A DNA stretch of 64,000 nt, from NCBI RefSeq assembly GCF_042850945.1, contig NZ_AP031496.1:248001-312000 (forward strand), given 5' to 3'. The notes beneath the pieces are model-generated. The model did no database searches. It was not told where the DNA came from and saw only the letters and a program-made list of their open reading frames with translations. This document shows positions 41,969 through 50,580 of this stretch, one piece after another. Within the stretch, counting starts at the first letter, position 1, and each line of letters begins with the position of its first letter. Made by a program: the position numbers and the translations under genes. This DNA comes from Halioxenophilus aromaticivorans (GTDB lineage Bacteria; Pseudomonadota; Gammaproteobacteria; Pseudomonadales; Cellvibrionaceae).

Positions 41969-42055
41969 ACGGATTACCCAGACAGATCACTAGTACGTTA
42001 ATGACGCTGCCGTACGATTTAATTGAACAGAAGATGCAATACAAAATCCAGCCTT

Positions 42056-42070
42056 TGCAATCCTAGGATA
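42056..42070 (+). promoter_or_regulatory. XylS/BenR-type binding site, distal
   Basis: TGCAATCCTAGGATA fits the TGCA-N6-GGNTA half-site repeat of the XylS-dependent Pm promoter. The next copy begins exactly 20 bp downstream. Confidence 0.75.
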
Positions 42071-42075
42071 AAGAG

Positions 42076-42090
42076 TGCACTCACTGGATA
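42076..42090 (+). promoter_or_regulatory. XylS/BenR-type binding site, proximal (Pm-like promoter)
   Basis: TGCACTCACTGGATA, second direct repeat of TGCA-N6-GGNTA. In Pm the proximal site overlaps the -35 region, which would place the start of transcription about 30 bp downstream, near 42120, just before the ribosome-binding site GGAGG (42132-42136) of xylX. Confidence 0.75.
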
Positions 42091-42142
42091 GTGATTCCCG
42101 GGACGGCCCTTCAATATGAAATCATAAAAAGGAGGGTGGTCC

Positions 42143-43489
42143 ATGCACAATAATCTGATAGCAAAAGTAGGCGGTCTAATCGAAACCGATGAAGAAAAAG
42201 GCCTGTATCGTGGTCGTCGCGACATGTTCACTGATCCCGAGTTGTTCGAGCTGGAGATGAAGTACATCTTCGAAGGCAACTGGGTATATTTGGCGCATGA
42301 AAGCCAGGTTGCAAACCCAAACGACTATTTTACTGGTTATATCGGACGTCAGCCCATCGTCATTACCCGCAATAAAGATGGTGAGCTGAACTGCTTTATC
42401 AATGCCTGCACCCACCGTGGCGCTGTTCTTTGTCGCAAAAAAAAGGATAACAAGGCGGTTTTAACCTGCCCTTTCCACGGCTGGAGCTTCAATAACTCCG
42501 GAAAGTTGGTCAAGGTCAAGGATCCCGACAATGCCGGCTATCCGGATTCCTTTAACTGCGAAGGCTCTCATGACCTAAAAAAGGTGCGTCTGGAAAGCTA
42601 CAAAGGCTTCCTTTTTGGCTCGCTGAATGATTATGTCAAACCGCTGACTGAACATTTGGGCGAAGCCGCCAAAATTATCGACATGATTGTAGATCAGTCG
42701 CCGGAAGGTCTGGAGGTGTTGCGTGGCTCATCGACTTACGTCTATGACGGCAACTGGAAAATGCAGGCCGAGAATGGTGCTGATGGGTACCACGCATCTG
42801 CTACTCATTGGAACTACGTTGCCACGGTGGCTCGTCGTAAGGCCGGCATGTCCACTGATGATGTTAAGGCGATGGACCTATCCACCTTTAATAAGCAAAC
42901 CGGTGGATTCTATGCCTTCGAACATGGCCACATTCTGCTGTGGATGGACTGGCCTAATCCGGAGGATCGCCCATTGTACTATCGCCGAAACGAACTTATC
43001 GAAAAGTTTGGCGCTGATCGTGCCGACTGGATGATAGGCAAGTTGCGTAACCTTTGCCTGTACCCGAACGTATTCCTCATGGATCAGATGAGCTCCCAGA
43101 TTCGTCACTTCCGTCCAATCTCCGTGGACAAGACCGAGGTCACCATATACTGCATCGCGCCCAAGGGGGAAAGTGCTGAAGCGCGTACCCACCGCATCCG
43201 TCAGTATGAAGACTTTTTTAACGCTTCCGGCATGGCGACTCCGGACGACCTAGAAGAGTTTCGTGCATGCCAGGAAGGTTTTAAGGCCATGAAGCAACCT
43301 TGGAATGACCTAAGTCGTGGTGCTGAACACTGGATCGATGGGCCGGACGAAGGGGCGAAGAGTATCGATTTGCACCCTATGATGAGTGGTAAGAAGTCTG
43401 AAGATGAGGGTCTGTTCATTGCTCAGCACCATTACTGGCAACAAATGATTGCCGAAGCGGCGCGCAAGGAAAAGGGAGAGCAACCATGA
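42143..43489 (+). CDS. xylX: Toluate/benzoate 1,2-dioxygenase alpha subunit
   Basis: 448 residues. Large oxygenase subunit of a Rieske dioxygenase that makes cis-dihydrodiols of benzoate or toluates. Rieske centre: CTHRGAVLCRKKKDNKAVLT followed by CPFHGW (CxH...CxxH). The catalytic domain has AENGADGYHASATHWNYV with the two His and DQMSSQIRHFRPI; the Fe ligand Asp lies later. Strong ribosome-binding site 7 bp upstream of the ATG. It overlaps xylY by 4 bp. First gene of the operon; the Pm-like sites are 50 bp upstream. Benzoate versus methylbenzoate preference cannot be read from the sequence. Confidence 0.93.
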   Translation: MHNNLIAKVGGLIETDEEKGLYRGRRDMFTDPELFELEMKYIFEGNWVYLAHESQVANPNDYFTGYIGRQPIVITRNKDGELNCFINACTHRGAVLCRKKKDNKAVLTCPFHGWSFNNSGKLVKVKDPDNAGYPDSFNCEGSHDLKKVRLESYKGFLFGSLNDYVKPLTEHLGEAAKIIDMIVDQSPEGLEVLRGSSTYVYDGNWKMQAENGADGYHASATHWNYVATVARRKAGMSTDDVKAMDLSTFNKQTGGFYAFEHGHILLWMDWPNPEDRPLYYRRNELIEKFGADRADWMIGKLRNLCLYPNVFLMDQMSSQIRHFRPISVDKTEVTIYCIAPKGESAEARTHRIRQYEDFFNASGMATPDDLEEFRACQEGFKAMKQPWNDLSRGAEHWIDGPDEGAKSIDLHPMMSGKKSEDEGLFIAQHHYWQQMIAEAARKEKGEQP

Positions 43490-43980
43490 CAATCAGTTAC
43501 GACGAGATCCGTGATTTTCTGCATTCTGAGCAGCGTGCGCTGGATGACAAGGATTATAATCATTGGCTTGAGCACTACGATAAGAACTCTGAATTCTGGG
43601 TACCATGTTGGGATGTGGACGGCGGGCTGACGGAAGATCCGCAGTCAGAGATGTCGTTGCTCTATTATGATAAGCGGGATGGAATTGAGGATCGTGTTTT
43701 CCGCATCCAGACAGAGCGTTCCAGCGCCAGTTCGCTGCCGGAGCCACGTACTCAGCACATGTTGAGCAACCTGGAGGTGCTCGCTGCATCGTCCAATGAT
43801 GCAGAAGTGCGCTACAGCTGGATGACCCACAGCGTACGTTATAACAACGTAGATACCTATTTCGGTACCGCGTTTGTTACGCTGATTCGTGGTGAAGACG
43901 GCAAGCTGAAGATTAAGCGCAAGAAGGCTGTGCTGAAGAACGACTACATCCACCACGTTGTGGATATCTATCACCTTTGA
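43486..43980 (+). CDS. xylY: Toluate/benzoate 1,2-dioxygenase beta subunit
   Basis: 164 residues, the normal length. Small oxygenase subunit with the NTF2-like cone fold (FLHSEQRALDDKDYNHWLEHYDKNSEFWVPCWDVDGGL, then MSLLYYDKRDGIEDRVFRIQTERSSASSLPEPRTQHML). It has a structural role in the alpha3beta3 oxygenase. It overlaps the xylX stop in ATGA, which suggests translational coupling. Confidence 0.92.
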   Translation: MTISYDEIRDFLHSEQRALDDKDYNHWLEHYDKNSEFWVPCWDVDGGLTEDPQSEMSLLYYDKRDGIEDRVFRIQTERSSASSLPEPRTQHMLSNLEVLAASSNDAEVRYSWMTHSVRYNNVDTYFGTAFVTLIRGEDGKLKIKRKKAVLKNDYIHHVVDIYHL

Positions 43981-44140
43981 ATTCGTTCCGATATATTAGC
44001 CTCGTGGTTATTTCTGTCAGTCAGCATACAGCAACCACGGGGCTTTCAGCCGATATTTCCAGATCTGAATTACCCGGTTTAATAACAAGCGCCTCTCGGT
44101 GTGTCGTCGGCACCCTTGAAGGGGCCTGAGGTAGCAAACA
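43981..44140 (+). other. Gap in the operon with a hairpin
   Basis: 160 bp without a gene between xylY and xylZ, larger than usual in this operon type. CCTCGTGGTT and AACCACGGGG (about 44001-44042) form a 10-bp arm pair around TATTTCTGTCAGTCAGCATACAGC. It is not followed by a T run, so it may act on mRNA stability rather than termination. Confidence 0.5.
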
Positions 44141-45154
44141 GTGTATAAAGTAGCGCTCAATTTTGAAGATGATGTAACTCGATTTATTACCACGCTACCG
44201 ATGGAAACGGTGGCCGATGCCGCTTATCGTTCCGGAATCAATGTTCCGCTCGACTGCCGTGACGGTGCCTGTGGAACCTGTAAGTGTCACTGCGAATCGG
44301 GCAGCTATGAGATGGATGGCTATATCGAGGATGCGCTGTCCGATCGGGAAGCCGAACAGGGGTATGTTCTGACCTGCCGCATGATTCCGGAGTCGGATTG
44401 TGTCGTTACCGTGCCGGCCTCGTCAGAAGTCTGTGTGCGCAGCCAGAAGGCCGACGTGCATGCCAGGCTGACTGAGATTAACCGTCTGTCTGACTCCACC
44501 CTGTCCTTTACCGTTTCCGGTGATCAGGTGCGGGCCATGCATTTTCTGCCGGGGCAGTATGTCAATGTACAGGTGCCGGGGACTGACCACTGGCGTGCCT
44601 ACTCCTTCAGCTCCATGGTCAATCAGGCCGATGAGTCGGTGTCTTTTCTGATCCGGGTGGTGCCCGAAGGCTTGATGAGCACCTACATGACGGAAAAGGC
44701 CAGCGTGGGTGACAGCATAACTCTGCGCGGTCCCTTTGGCAGCTTTTACCTGCGTGAAGTGAAGCGCCCGGTACTGATGCTGGCTGGGGGAACGGGGCTG
44801 GCACCCTTCCTGGCGATGTTGGAAAGCATTCAGCAGGACGGAAGCGCCTATCCGATCCACCTAATCTTCGGCGTTACGCACGACGTTGATCTAGTCGAGC
44901 TGGACAAGCTTAAAGCTTTCGCCGGGGCCATCGACAACTTCACATTTGGTGTCTGCGTGGCCTCAGACGAGAGCAGTTGGCCGCAGAAGGGTTACGTCAC
45001 AGATCATATTGAACCTGGCCATTTGAATGATGGCGATGTCGATATCTATCTGTGTGGTCCGCCGCCGATGGTCGAAGCTGTTAGCAGCTTTGTGCAGGAA
45101 AGGGGTAGTCAACCGGCCAGCCTCTACTATGAGAAGTTTACGACCAGCAAGTAA
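44141..45154 (+). CDS. xylZ: Toluate/benzoate dioxygenase reductase
   Basis: 337 residues, GTG start. It carries electrons from NADH to the XylXY oxygenase. N-terminal plant-type [2Fe-2S] ferredoxin domain: CRDGACGTCKCHC and the later LTCRM Cys. FAD domain: RAYSFSSMV (FAD site) and GPFGSFYLRE; NAD domain: LMLAGGTGLAPFLAMLESI, then CGPPPMVEAV. The order ferredoxin-FAD-NAD is that of BenC/XylZ. Confidence 0.93.
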   Translation: MYKVALNFEDDVTRFITTLPMETVADAAYRSGINVPLDCRDGACGTCKCHCESGSYEMDGYIEDALSDREAEQGYVLTCRMIPESDCVVTVPASSEVCVRSQKADVHARLTEINRLSDSTLSFTVSGDQVRAMHFLPGQYVNVQVPGTDHWRAYSFSSMVNQADESVSFLIRVVPEGLMSTYMTEKASVGDSITLRGPFGSFYLREVKRPVLMLAGGTGLAPFLAMLESIQQDGSAYPIHLIFGVTHDVDLVELDKLKAFAGAIDNFTFGVCVASDESSWPQKGYVTDHIEPGHLNDGDVDIYLCGPPPMVEAVSSFVQERGSQPASLYYEKFTTSK

Positions 45155-45164
45155 GGAAAGCTAA

Positions 45165-45950
45165 ATGAGAGGTGAACGTTTTGAAAACCGCGTCGCTATT
45201 GTGACTGGAGCTGCCCAGGGTATCGGTCGTGCCGTTGCCCTGCAGATGGCCGCCGAAAAAGCTAGCCTGCTGCTGGTGGATCGCTCCGAGATCGTCAAAG
45301 AGGTGGCAGAGGAGGCTCTGGCCGCCGGTGCGGCAAACGTCCAGACCAGCATCGTCGATCTGGAGCAGTACGCAGGTGCCTGCAAGGCAGTAGATTCGGC
45401 GATAAGTCATTTTGGCCGTATCGACATTCTAGTCAATAACGTCGGCGGTACGATCTGGGTTCAGCCCTATGAAGTCTACGAGGAAGTGCAGATCGAAGCC
45501 GAGATTCGTCGCTCCTTGTTTCCGACCCTTTGGTGCTCCCATGCAGTTCTGGCGCAGATGCAAAAACAGCAAAGTGGAGTGATCGTAAATGTGTCATCCC
45601 TCGCAACTCGAGGCACTAACCGTGTGCCCTATGCTGCGGCCAAGGGGGGCGTAAATGCTTTGACCGTGTGCATGGCGTTTGAAAATGCCAAATACGGCAT
45701 CCGTGTCAATGCAGTAGCACCGGGTGGCACTGATGTTGGCGAGCGGCGGATTCCGCGTAATAGTGAAACCATGAGCCAATTGGAGAAGGAGTGGTATCAG
45801 GCCATCGTTGATGAGGCTACCGAATTGAGCTTCATGAAGCGCTACAGCGTTCCGGAAGAGCAGGCCAATGCCATACTTTTTCTGGCTTCAGACGAGGCCT
45901 CGTATGTTACAGGTATGGTACTACCGGTGGGCGGCGGTTATCAGGGGTGA
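45165..45950 (+). CDS. xylL: Dihydroxycyclohexadiene carboxylate dehydrogenase
   Basis: 261 residues, short-chain dehydrogenase. It oxidises and decarboxylates the benzoate or toluate cis-diol to catechol or methylcatechol with NAD+. NAD site VAIVTGAAQGIGRAVALQMA; NNVGGT; catalytic Ser in VNVSSLAT and YAAAKGG (Tyr-x3-Lys); VAPGGTD. Ends with the SDEASYVTGMVLPVGGGYQG family tail. 10-bp gap from xylZ. Confidence 0.92.
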   Translation: MRGERFENRVAIVTGAAQGIGRAVALQMAAEKASLLLVDRSEIVKEVAEEALAAGAANVQTSIVDLEQYAGACKAVDSAISHFGRIDILVNNVGGTIWVQPYEVYEEVQIEAEIRRSLFPTLWCSHAVLAQMQKQQSGVIVNVSSLATRGTNRVPYAAAKGGVNALTVCMAFENAKYGIRVNAVAPGGTDVGERRIPRNSETMSQLEKEWYQAIVDEATELSFMKRYSVPEEQANAILFLASDEASYVTGMVLPVGGGYQG

Positions 45951-46138
45951 CCCTTTTTTTCCAATCAGGAGTCACGCACGGATTTCGTCTGTGGTTGGGT
46001 AGTGCGCGTTCGCCTTAAGAAGGTAGTTTCGGGCAGTAGCCTGTTGGACTTAATATGGAAAAACTCTCGGCAGCGGCTGACGGCGCGGTAGACAGGCGGC
46101 GCTCGGCTCTGTTCAAGAAGATTTGACCAGGAGGTAGC
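45951..46138 (+). other. Gap between xylL and xylT
   Basis: 188 bp without a gene. It separates the dioxygenase block (xylXYZL), with more A+T, from the meta-cleavage block (xylTEGFJQKIH). It holds AGGAGG at 46130-46135 as ribosome-binding site of xylT; no terminator is visible. Confidence 0.5.
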
Positions 46139-46462
46139 ATGGCCGTGTTTCAGGTAGTTAACCGCACGACGGGAGACCACTTTACCTGCCAGGAGGGCCA
46201 GAGTGTGCTCAAGGCCATGGAGCAGAGGGACCTGAAGTGTGTTCCCGTGGGCTGCCGGGGTGGTGGTTGCGGATTTTGTAAGATTCAGGTTCTGGAAGGG
46301 CATTTCGAGTGCGGCAAGATGAGCAAGCGGCACGCCCCGCCTGAAGCCGTTGAAAAAGGGGAAGTTCTGGCCTGCCGGATCTACCCACTGACTGATCTGA
46401 TCATTGAGTGCGTGCCTCTGCCTGAGGCGGCACCTGCGAAGCAAACAACAAAAAACCGTTGA
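46139..46462 (+). CDS. xylT: Chloroplast-type ferredoxin XylT
   Basis: 107 residues with one [2Fe-2S] domain: CVPVGCRGGGCGFCKIQVL and LACRIYP. In TOL plasmids XylT reduces the iron of catechol 2,3-dioxygenase after oxidation by 4-methylcatechol and so keeps XylE active. The position directly before xylE is conserved. Confidence 0.92.
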   Translation: MAVFQVVNRTTGDHFTCQEGQSVLKAMEQRDLKCVPVGCRGGGCGFCKIQVLEGHFECGKMSKRHAPPEAVEKGEVLACRIYPLTDLIIECVPLPEAAPAKQTTKNR

Positions 46463-46472
46463 GGTAACTGTC

Positions 46473-47396
46473 ATGAAAAAAGGTGTAATGCGTCCCGGCC
46501 ACGTTCAGATCCGTGTTCTCGATATGGATGAAGCTGTCAAACACTACACGGACCTGCTGGGCATGATCGAAACCGACCGCGACGACCAGGGCCGTGTCTA
46601 TCTGAAAGCCTGGACCGAAGTGGACAAATTTTCTGTGGTTCTGGTGGAAGTCGACGAGCCGGGCTGCGACTTCATGGGCTTCAAGGTGGTGGACGAAGCC
46701 GCCCTGAACCAGTTGGAAAAAGACCTTGTGGATTACGGTGTTGGGGTTGAGCAGATACCGGCGGAAGAGCTGAAAGACTGCGGTCGCCGCGTTCGCTTTA
46801 CTGTGCCCTCCGGGCATGCCTTTGAGCTTTATGCTGACAAAAAGTACACCGGTAAGTGGGGCGTATCCAGCGTCAACCCGGAAGCCTGGCCCCGTGGCCT
46901 GCAAGGCATGAAAGCCGTGCGTTTTGACCACTGCCTGTTCTACGGTCCCGAGCTGGCCGCCGTTTACGACATCTTCGTCAACGTACTGGGCTTCCATCTG
47001 GCCGAACAGGTGCTGGACCCTGAAGGCACCCGCGTAGCGCAGTTTCTGACCGTCTCCATGAAGGAGCACGACGTGGCCTTCATCCACCACGAGGAGAAAG
47101 GCAAGTTCCACCACGCCTCTTTCTACCTGGATACCTGGGAAGCCGTGCTGCGGGCGGCGGATCTGATCTCCATGACCGATACCTCCATCGATATCGGCCC
47201 GACCCGCCACGGTCTGACCCACGGCCAGACCATCTACTTTTTCGACCCGTCCGGCAACCGCAACGAAGTGTTCTGTGGCGGCGATTATTTCTACCCGGAT
47301 CACAAACCGGTCACCTGGAAGACGGAAGAGCTCGGCAAAGCGATCTTTTATCACGACCGGGCACTGAACGAACGTTTCATGACGGTTCTGACGTGA
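46473..47396 (+). CDS. xylE: Catechol 2,3-dioxygenase
   Basis: 307 residues from the ATG of MKKGVMRPGHVQIRVLDM (an upstream reading from 46404 overlaps xylT). Extradiol dioxygenase of the vicinal oxygen chelate fold; it opens catechol to 2-hydroxymuconic semialdehyde. Fe(II) ligands are in VRFDHCLFYG (His), KFHHASFYLD (His) and GNRNEVFCGG (Glu), with the His of FIHHEEKG and Tyr close to the active site. Length matches TOL XylE. This gene gives the yellow ring-fission product. Confidence 0.95.
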   Translation: MKKGVMRPGHVQIRVLDMDEAVKHYTDLLGMIETDRDDQGRVYLKAWTEVDKFSVVLVEVDEPGCDFMGFKVVDEAALNQLEKDLVDYGVGVEQIPAEELKDCGRRVRFTVPSGHAFELYADKKYTGKWGVSSVNPEAWPRGLQGMKAVRFDHCLFYGPELAAVYDIFVNVLGFHLAEQVLDPEGTRVAQFLTVSMKEHDVAFIHHEEKGKFHHASFYLDTWEAVLRAADLISMTDTSIDIGPTRHGLTHGQTIYFFDPSGNRNEVFCGGDYFYPDHKPVTWKTEELGKAIFYHDRALNERFMTVLT

Positions 47397-47427
47397 TCTC
47401 GAACGGATGAAACAGGACTTAGCAGCA

Positions 47428-48888
47428 ATGAAAGACATCAAGCACTACATCAACGGGCAGTACGTTGGCTCAGCCAGTGGCAAGCTGTTCGAGAACGTCA
47501 ATCCCGCCAACGGTAAAGTGATCAGCAAGGTCCACGAAGCCGGAAGGGAAGAGGTTGACGCCGCAGTGCAGGCCGCAAAGGCCGCATTGCGGGGGCCTTG
47601 GGGCAAGATGACTCTGGAACAGCGTACCGCCATTCTCCATAAGGTGGCGGACGGTATTAATGCCCGTTTTGATGAGTTCCTGGAGGCGGAATGCCTCGAT
47701 ACCGGCAAGCCCAAATCTCTGGCAAGCCACATCGACATTCCCCGGGGCGCCGCCAACTTCAAAGTGTTCGCGGACATGATCAAGAATGTTCCGACCGAAT
47801 CTTTTGAAATGCCCACGCCGGATGGCACCGGTGCACTGAATTATGCCGTTCGCCGCCCCAAAGGCGTGATTGGCGTGATCAGCCCCTGGAACCTGCCTCT
47901 GCTGCTGATGACCTGGAAGGTCGGACCAGCCCTGGCCTGCGGGAACACGGTGGTGGTCAAACCCTCTGAGGAAACTCCGACCACGACCGCCCTTCTTGGC
48001 GAAGTGATGAAAGAGGCCGGTGTTCCGGACGGTGTCTATAACGTGGTCCATGGTTTCGGCGGAGATTCTGCCGGTGCCTACCTCACCGAGCATCCACTGG
48101 TCGATGGCTTCACCTTTACCGGCGAGACCGGCACCGGGGAGGTCATTATGAAAGCCGCCGCCAAAGGTATCCGGGATATTTCCCTGGAGCTCGGTGGCAA
48201 GAATGCCGGCCTGGTGTTTGCGGACTGCGATATGGACAAGGCTATCGAAGGCACCATGCGTTCCGCGTTCGCCAACTGTGGCCAGGTTTGCCTGGGTACT
48301 GAGCGGGTTTATGTTGAGCGGTCGATTTTTGACGAGTTTGTCCGCCGCCTGAAAGAAGCGGCGGAGGGCCTGAAGATCGGCCCTCCAGACGATGCGGACG
48401 CCAATATGGGACCGCTGGTCAGCCTCAAGCATCGTGAAAAAGTCCTTTCCTACTACCAGAAAGCCGTGGATGACGGGGCAACTGTCGTGACCGGTGGCGG
48501 CGTTCCCGATATGCCGGCAGAACTGGCCGGTGGTGCCTGGGTGCAGCCGACTATCTGGACCGGACTGGCTGATGACTCGGCGGTGGTTACCGATGAGATC
48601 TTCGGTCCCTGCTGCCATATCCGTCCTTTCGATACCGAAGAGGAAGCGATCGAGTTGGCTAACAGCCTGCCCTATGGGCTGGCCTCTGCGATCTGGAGCG
48701 AAAACATCACCCGTGCGCATCGGGTTGCGGGTCAGATTGAAGCCGGGATTATCTGGGTGAACAGCTGGTTCCTGCGGGACCTTCGCACGCCCTTTGGTGG
48801 TAGCAAACAGTCGGGCATCGGACGTGAGGGTGGCGTTCACTCTCTTGAGTTCTACACCGAAATGAAAAATATCTGCGTGAAACTGTGA
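47428..48888 (+). CDS. xylG: 2-hydroxymuconic semialdehyde dehydrogenase
   Basis: 486 residues from the ATG of MKDIKHYINGQYVG; an alternative ATG at 47407. Aldehyde dehydrogenase family; it makes 4-oxalocrotonate (2-hydroxymuconate) with NAD+. VIGVISPWNLPLLLMTW, GNTVVVKPSEETP, FTGETGTG, LELGGKNAG with the catalytic Glu, and NCGQVCLGTERVYV with the catalytic Cys. Complete. This leads the oxalocrotonate branch used for unsubstituted and 4-methyl catechols. Confidence 0.93.
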   Translation: MKDIKHYINGQYVGSASGKLFENVNPANGKVISKVHEAGREEVDAAVQAAKAALRGPWGKMTLEQRTAILHKVADGINARFDEFLEAECLDTGKPKSLASHIDIPRGAANFKVFADMIKNVPTESFEMPTPDGTGALNYAVRRPKGVIGVISPWNLPLLLMTWKVGPALACGNTVVVKPSEETPTTTALLGEVMKEAGVPDGVYNVVHGFGGDSAGAYLTEHPLVDGFTFTGETGTGEVIMKAAAKGIRDISLELGGKNAGLVFADCDMDKAIEGTMRSAFANCGQVCLGTERVYVERSIFDEFVRRLKEAAEGLKIGPPDDADANMGPLVSLKHREKVLSYYQKAVDDGATVVTGGGVPDMPAELAGGAWVQPTIWTGLADDSAVVTDEIFGPCCHIRPFDTEEEAIELANSLPYGLASAIWSENITRAHRVAGQIEAGIIWVNSWFLRDLRTPFGGSKQSGIGREGGVHSLEFYTEMKNICVKL

Positions 48889-48896
48889 GCCGATTT

Positions 48897-49769
48897 ATGA
48901 CTACACCTGAAAATAGCCCGGAAATCGGGCGTGAGATAACCGCCGCCGGCTACCGCACCAACGTGCATGACCACGGTGCCGACAATGCTAAGAGTGATGT
49001 CCCGGTCATGATGATCCACGGGTCCGGGCCAGGTGTTACTGCCTGGGCCAACTGGCGCCTGGTGATTCCGGAGCTGGCGAAGAATCGCCGTGTGGTGGCC
49101 CCGGACATGCTCGGCTTCGGTTACACCGAACGCCCGGAGGACAACACCTACAACCGTGAACGCTGGGTGGCCCACGCCATCGGTGTTATGGACGCGCTGG
49201 ACCTGGAGAAAGTGAATCTGGTGGGCAACTCCTTCGGTGGCGGCTTGGCTCTTGCCCTGGCCATCGAGCACCCGGAACGGGTGCGTCGTCTGGTGCTGAT
49301 GGGCTCGGTTGGCGTCAGCTTTCCGATTACCGAAGGGCTGGATGAAGTCTGGGGCTACGAGCCGTCCCTTGAAAACATGCGCCGCCTGATGGACGTGTTT
49401 GCCTTCAACAAAGGCCTGCTCACCGATGAACTGGCCGAGATGCGCTACCAGGCCAGCATCCGGCCTGGTTTCCAGGAGTCTTTTGCGGCCATGTTCCCGG
49501 CTCCGCGCCAGCGCTGGGTCGACAACCTGGCCAGCAGGGAAGAAGACATTCGGGCACTGCCTCACGAGACCCTGATACTGCATGGTCGTGAAGATGAAGT
49601 TATCCCTCTGGAGGCATCACTCAAGCTGGCAGAACTGATCGACCGCGCCCAGCTTCACGTGTTCGGTCGTTGTGGCCACTGGACCCAGATTGAACATGCC
49701 GACCGTTTCGCCCGGCTGGTCAACGACTTTCTGAACGAAGCCGATCAAGCGGCGGAAGGAGCTGAATAA
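48897..49769 (+). CDS. xylF: 2-hydroxymuconic semialdehyde hydrolase
   Basis: 290 residues from the ATG of MTTPENSPEIGREI; a GTG at 48885, overlapping the xylG stop, is the alternative. Alpha/beta-hydrolase that cuts the ring-fission product to 2-oxopent-4-dienoate and formate (or acetate from 3-methylcatechol). MIHGSGPGVTAWANW (oxyanion), LVGNSFGGGLAL (Ser), LILHGREDEVIPLE (Asp) and FGRCGHWTQIEH (His). Overlaps xylJ by one base. Confidence 0.92.
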   Translation: MTTPENSPEIGREITAAGYRTNVHDHGADNAKSDVPVMMIHGSGPGVTAWANWRLVIPELAKNRRVVAPDMLGFGYTERPEDNTYNRERWVAHAIGVMDALDLEKVNLVGNSFGGGLALALAIEHPERVRRLVLMGSVGVSFPITEGLDEVWGYEPSLENMRRLMDVFAFNKGLLTDELAEMRYQASIRPGFQESFAAMFPAPRQRWVDNLASREEDIRALPHETLILHGREDEVIPLEASLKLAELIDRAQLHVFGRCGHWTQIEHADRFARLVNDFLNEADQAAEGAE

Positions 49770-50554
49770 TGGAACAGTCACGAATCCAGGCGCTTGGCGA
49801 TGAGCTTTACCAGGCCATGCTGAGTCGGGAGGCGGTAGAGCCGCTGACCAGCCGCGGTGAGGACATCAGCATCGACGATGCCTACCACATTTCCTTGCGC
49901 ATGCTCGAACGACGTCTGGCGGACGGGGCATCCATCATTGGCAAGAAGATCGGTGTTACCAGTAAGGCCGTGCAAAACATGCTCAACGTTCACCAGCCAG
50001 ACTTCGGTTATTTGACCGACGACATGGTGTTCAACAGCGGCGAAGTCATGCCCATCAGCGATCGCCTGATTGCACCCAGAGCGGAGGGTGAAATCGCCTT
50101 CATTCTGAAGAAGGATCTGATCGGCCCGGGCATCACCAACGCCGATGTGCTGGCCGCCACGGAGTGCGTTATGCCCTGCTTCGAGATTGTCGATTCCCGC
50201 ATCCGCGACTGGAAGATTGCCATTCAGGACACGGTGGCCGACAACGCCTCCTGCGGCCTGTTTGTACTGGGTGATCAGGCGGTGTCTCCCCGCAAGGTGG
50301 ATCTGGTGACCTGCGGCATGGTGGTTGAGAAAAACGGCAGTGTACTCAGTGCTGGTGCCGGTGCAGCCGCGCTGGGGTCCCCGGTGAACTGCGTGACCTG
50401 GCTGGCCAATACCCTGGGCGAGTTTGGCATTTCCCTGAAGGCTGGCGAAGTGATTCTGTCCGGTTCTCTGGTACCGCTGGAACCGGTCAAGGCAGGCGAT
50501 TACATGCGGGTGGACATCGGTGGTATCGGGAGCGCCTCGGTGCGCTTTGCCTGA
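49769..50554 (+). CDS. xylJ: 2-oxopent-4-dienoate hydratase
   Basis: 261 residues. It adds water to 2-oxopent-4-dienoate to make 4-hydroxy-2-oxovalerate. Family motifs: IGKKIGVTSKAVQNMLNV, PRAEGEIAFILKKDL (metal Glu), EIVDSRIRDWKI, VADNASCGLFVLG and AGEVILSGSLVPLEPVKAGD. Homologous to xylI (family of hydratases and decarboxylases). Stop-start overlap with xylF. Confidence 0.93.
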   Translation: MEQSRIQALGDELYQAMLSREAVEPLTSRGEDISIDDAYHISLRMLERRLADGASIIGKKIGVTSKAVQNMLNVHQPDFGYLTDDMVFNSGEVMPISDRLIAPRAEGEIAFILKKDLIGPGITNADVLAATECVMPCFEIVDSRIRDWKIAIQDTVADNASCGLFVLGDQAVSPRKVDLVTCGMVVEKNGSVLSAGAGAAALGSPVNCVTWLANTLGEFGISLKAGEVILSGSLVPLEPVKAGDYMRVDIGGIGSASVRFA

Positions 50555-50580
50555 TCGAAAAGAGCAATGAGGAATAGGCA

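Noticed and set aside
47470..48840. 456-codon frame on the minus strand, and similar long antisense frames at 49778, 51509 and 46401
   Set aside because: They mirror well-identified xyl genes with high third-position GC, and their translations show no domain.
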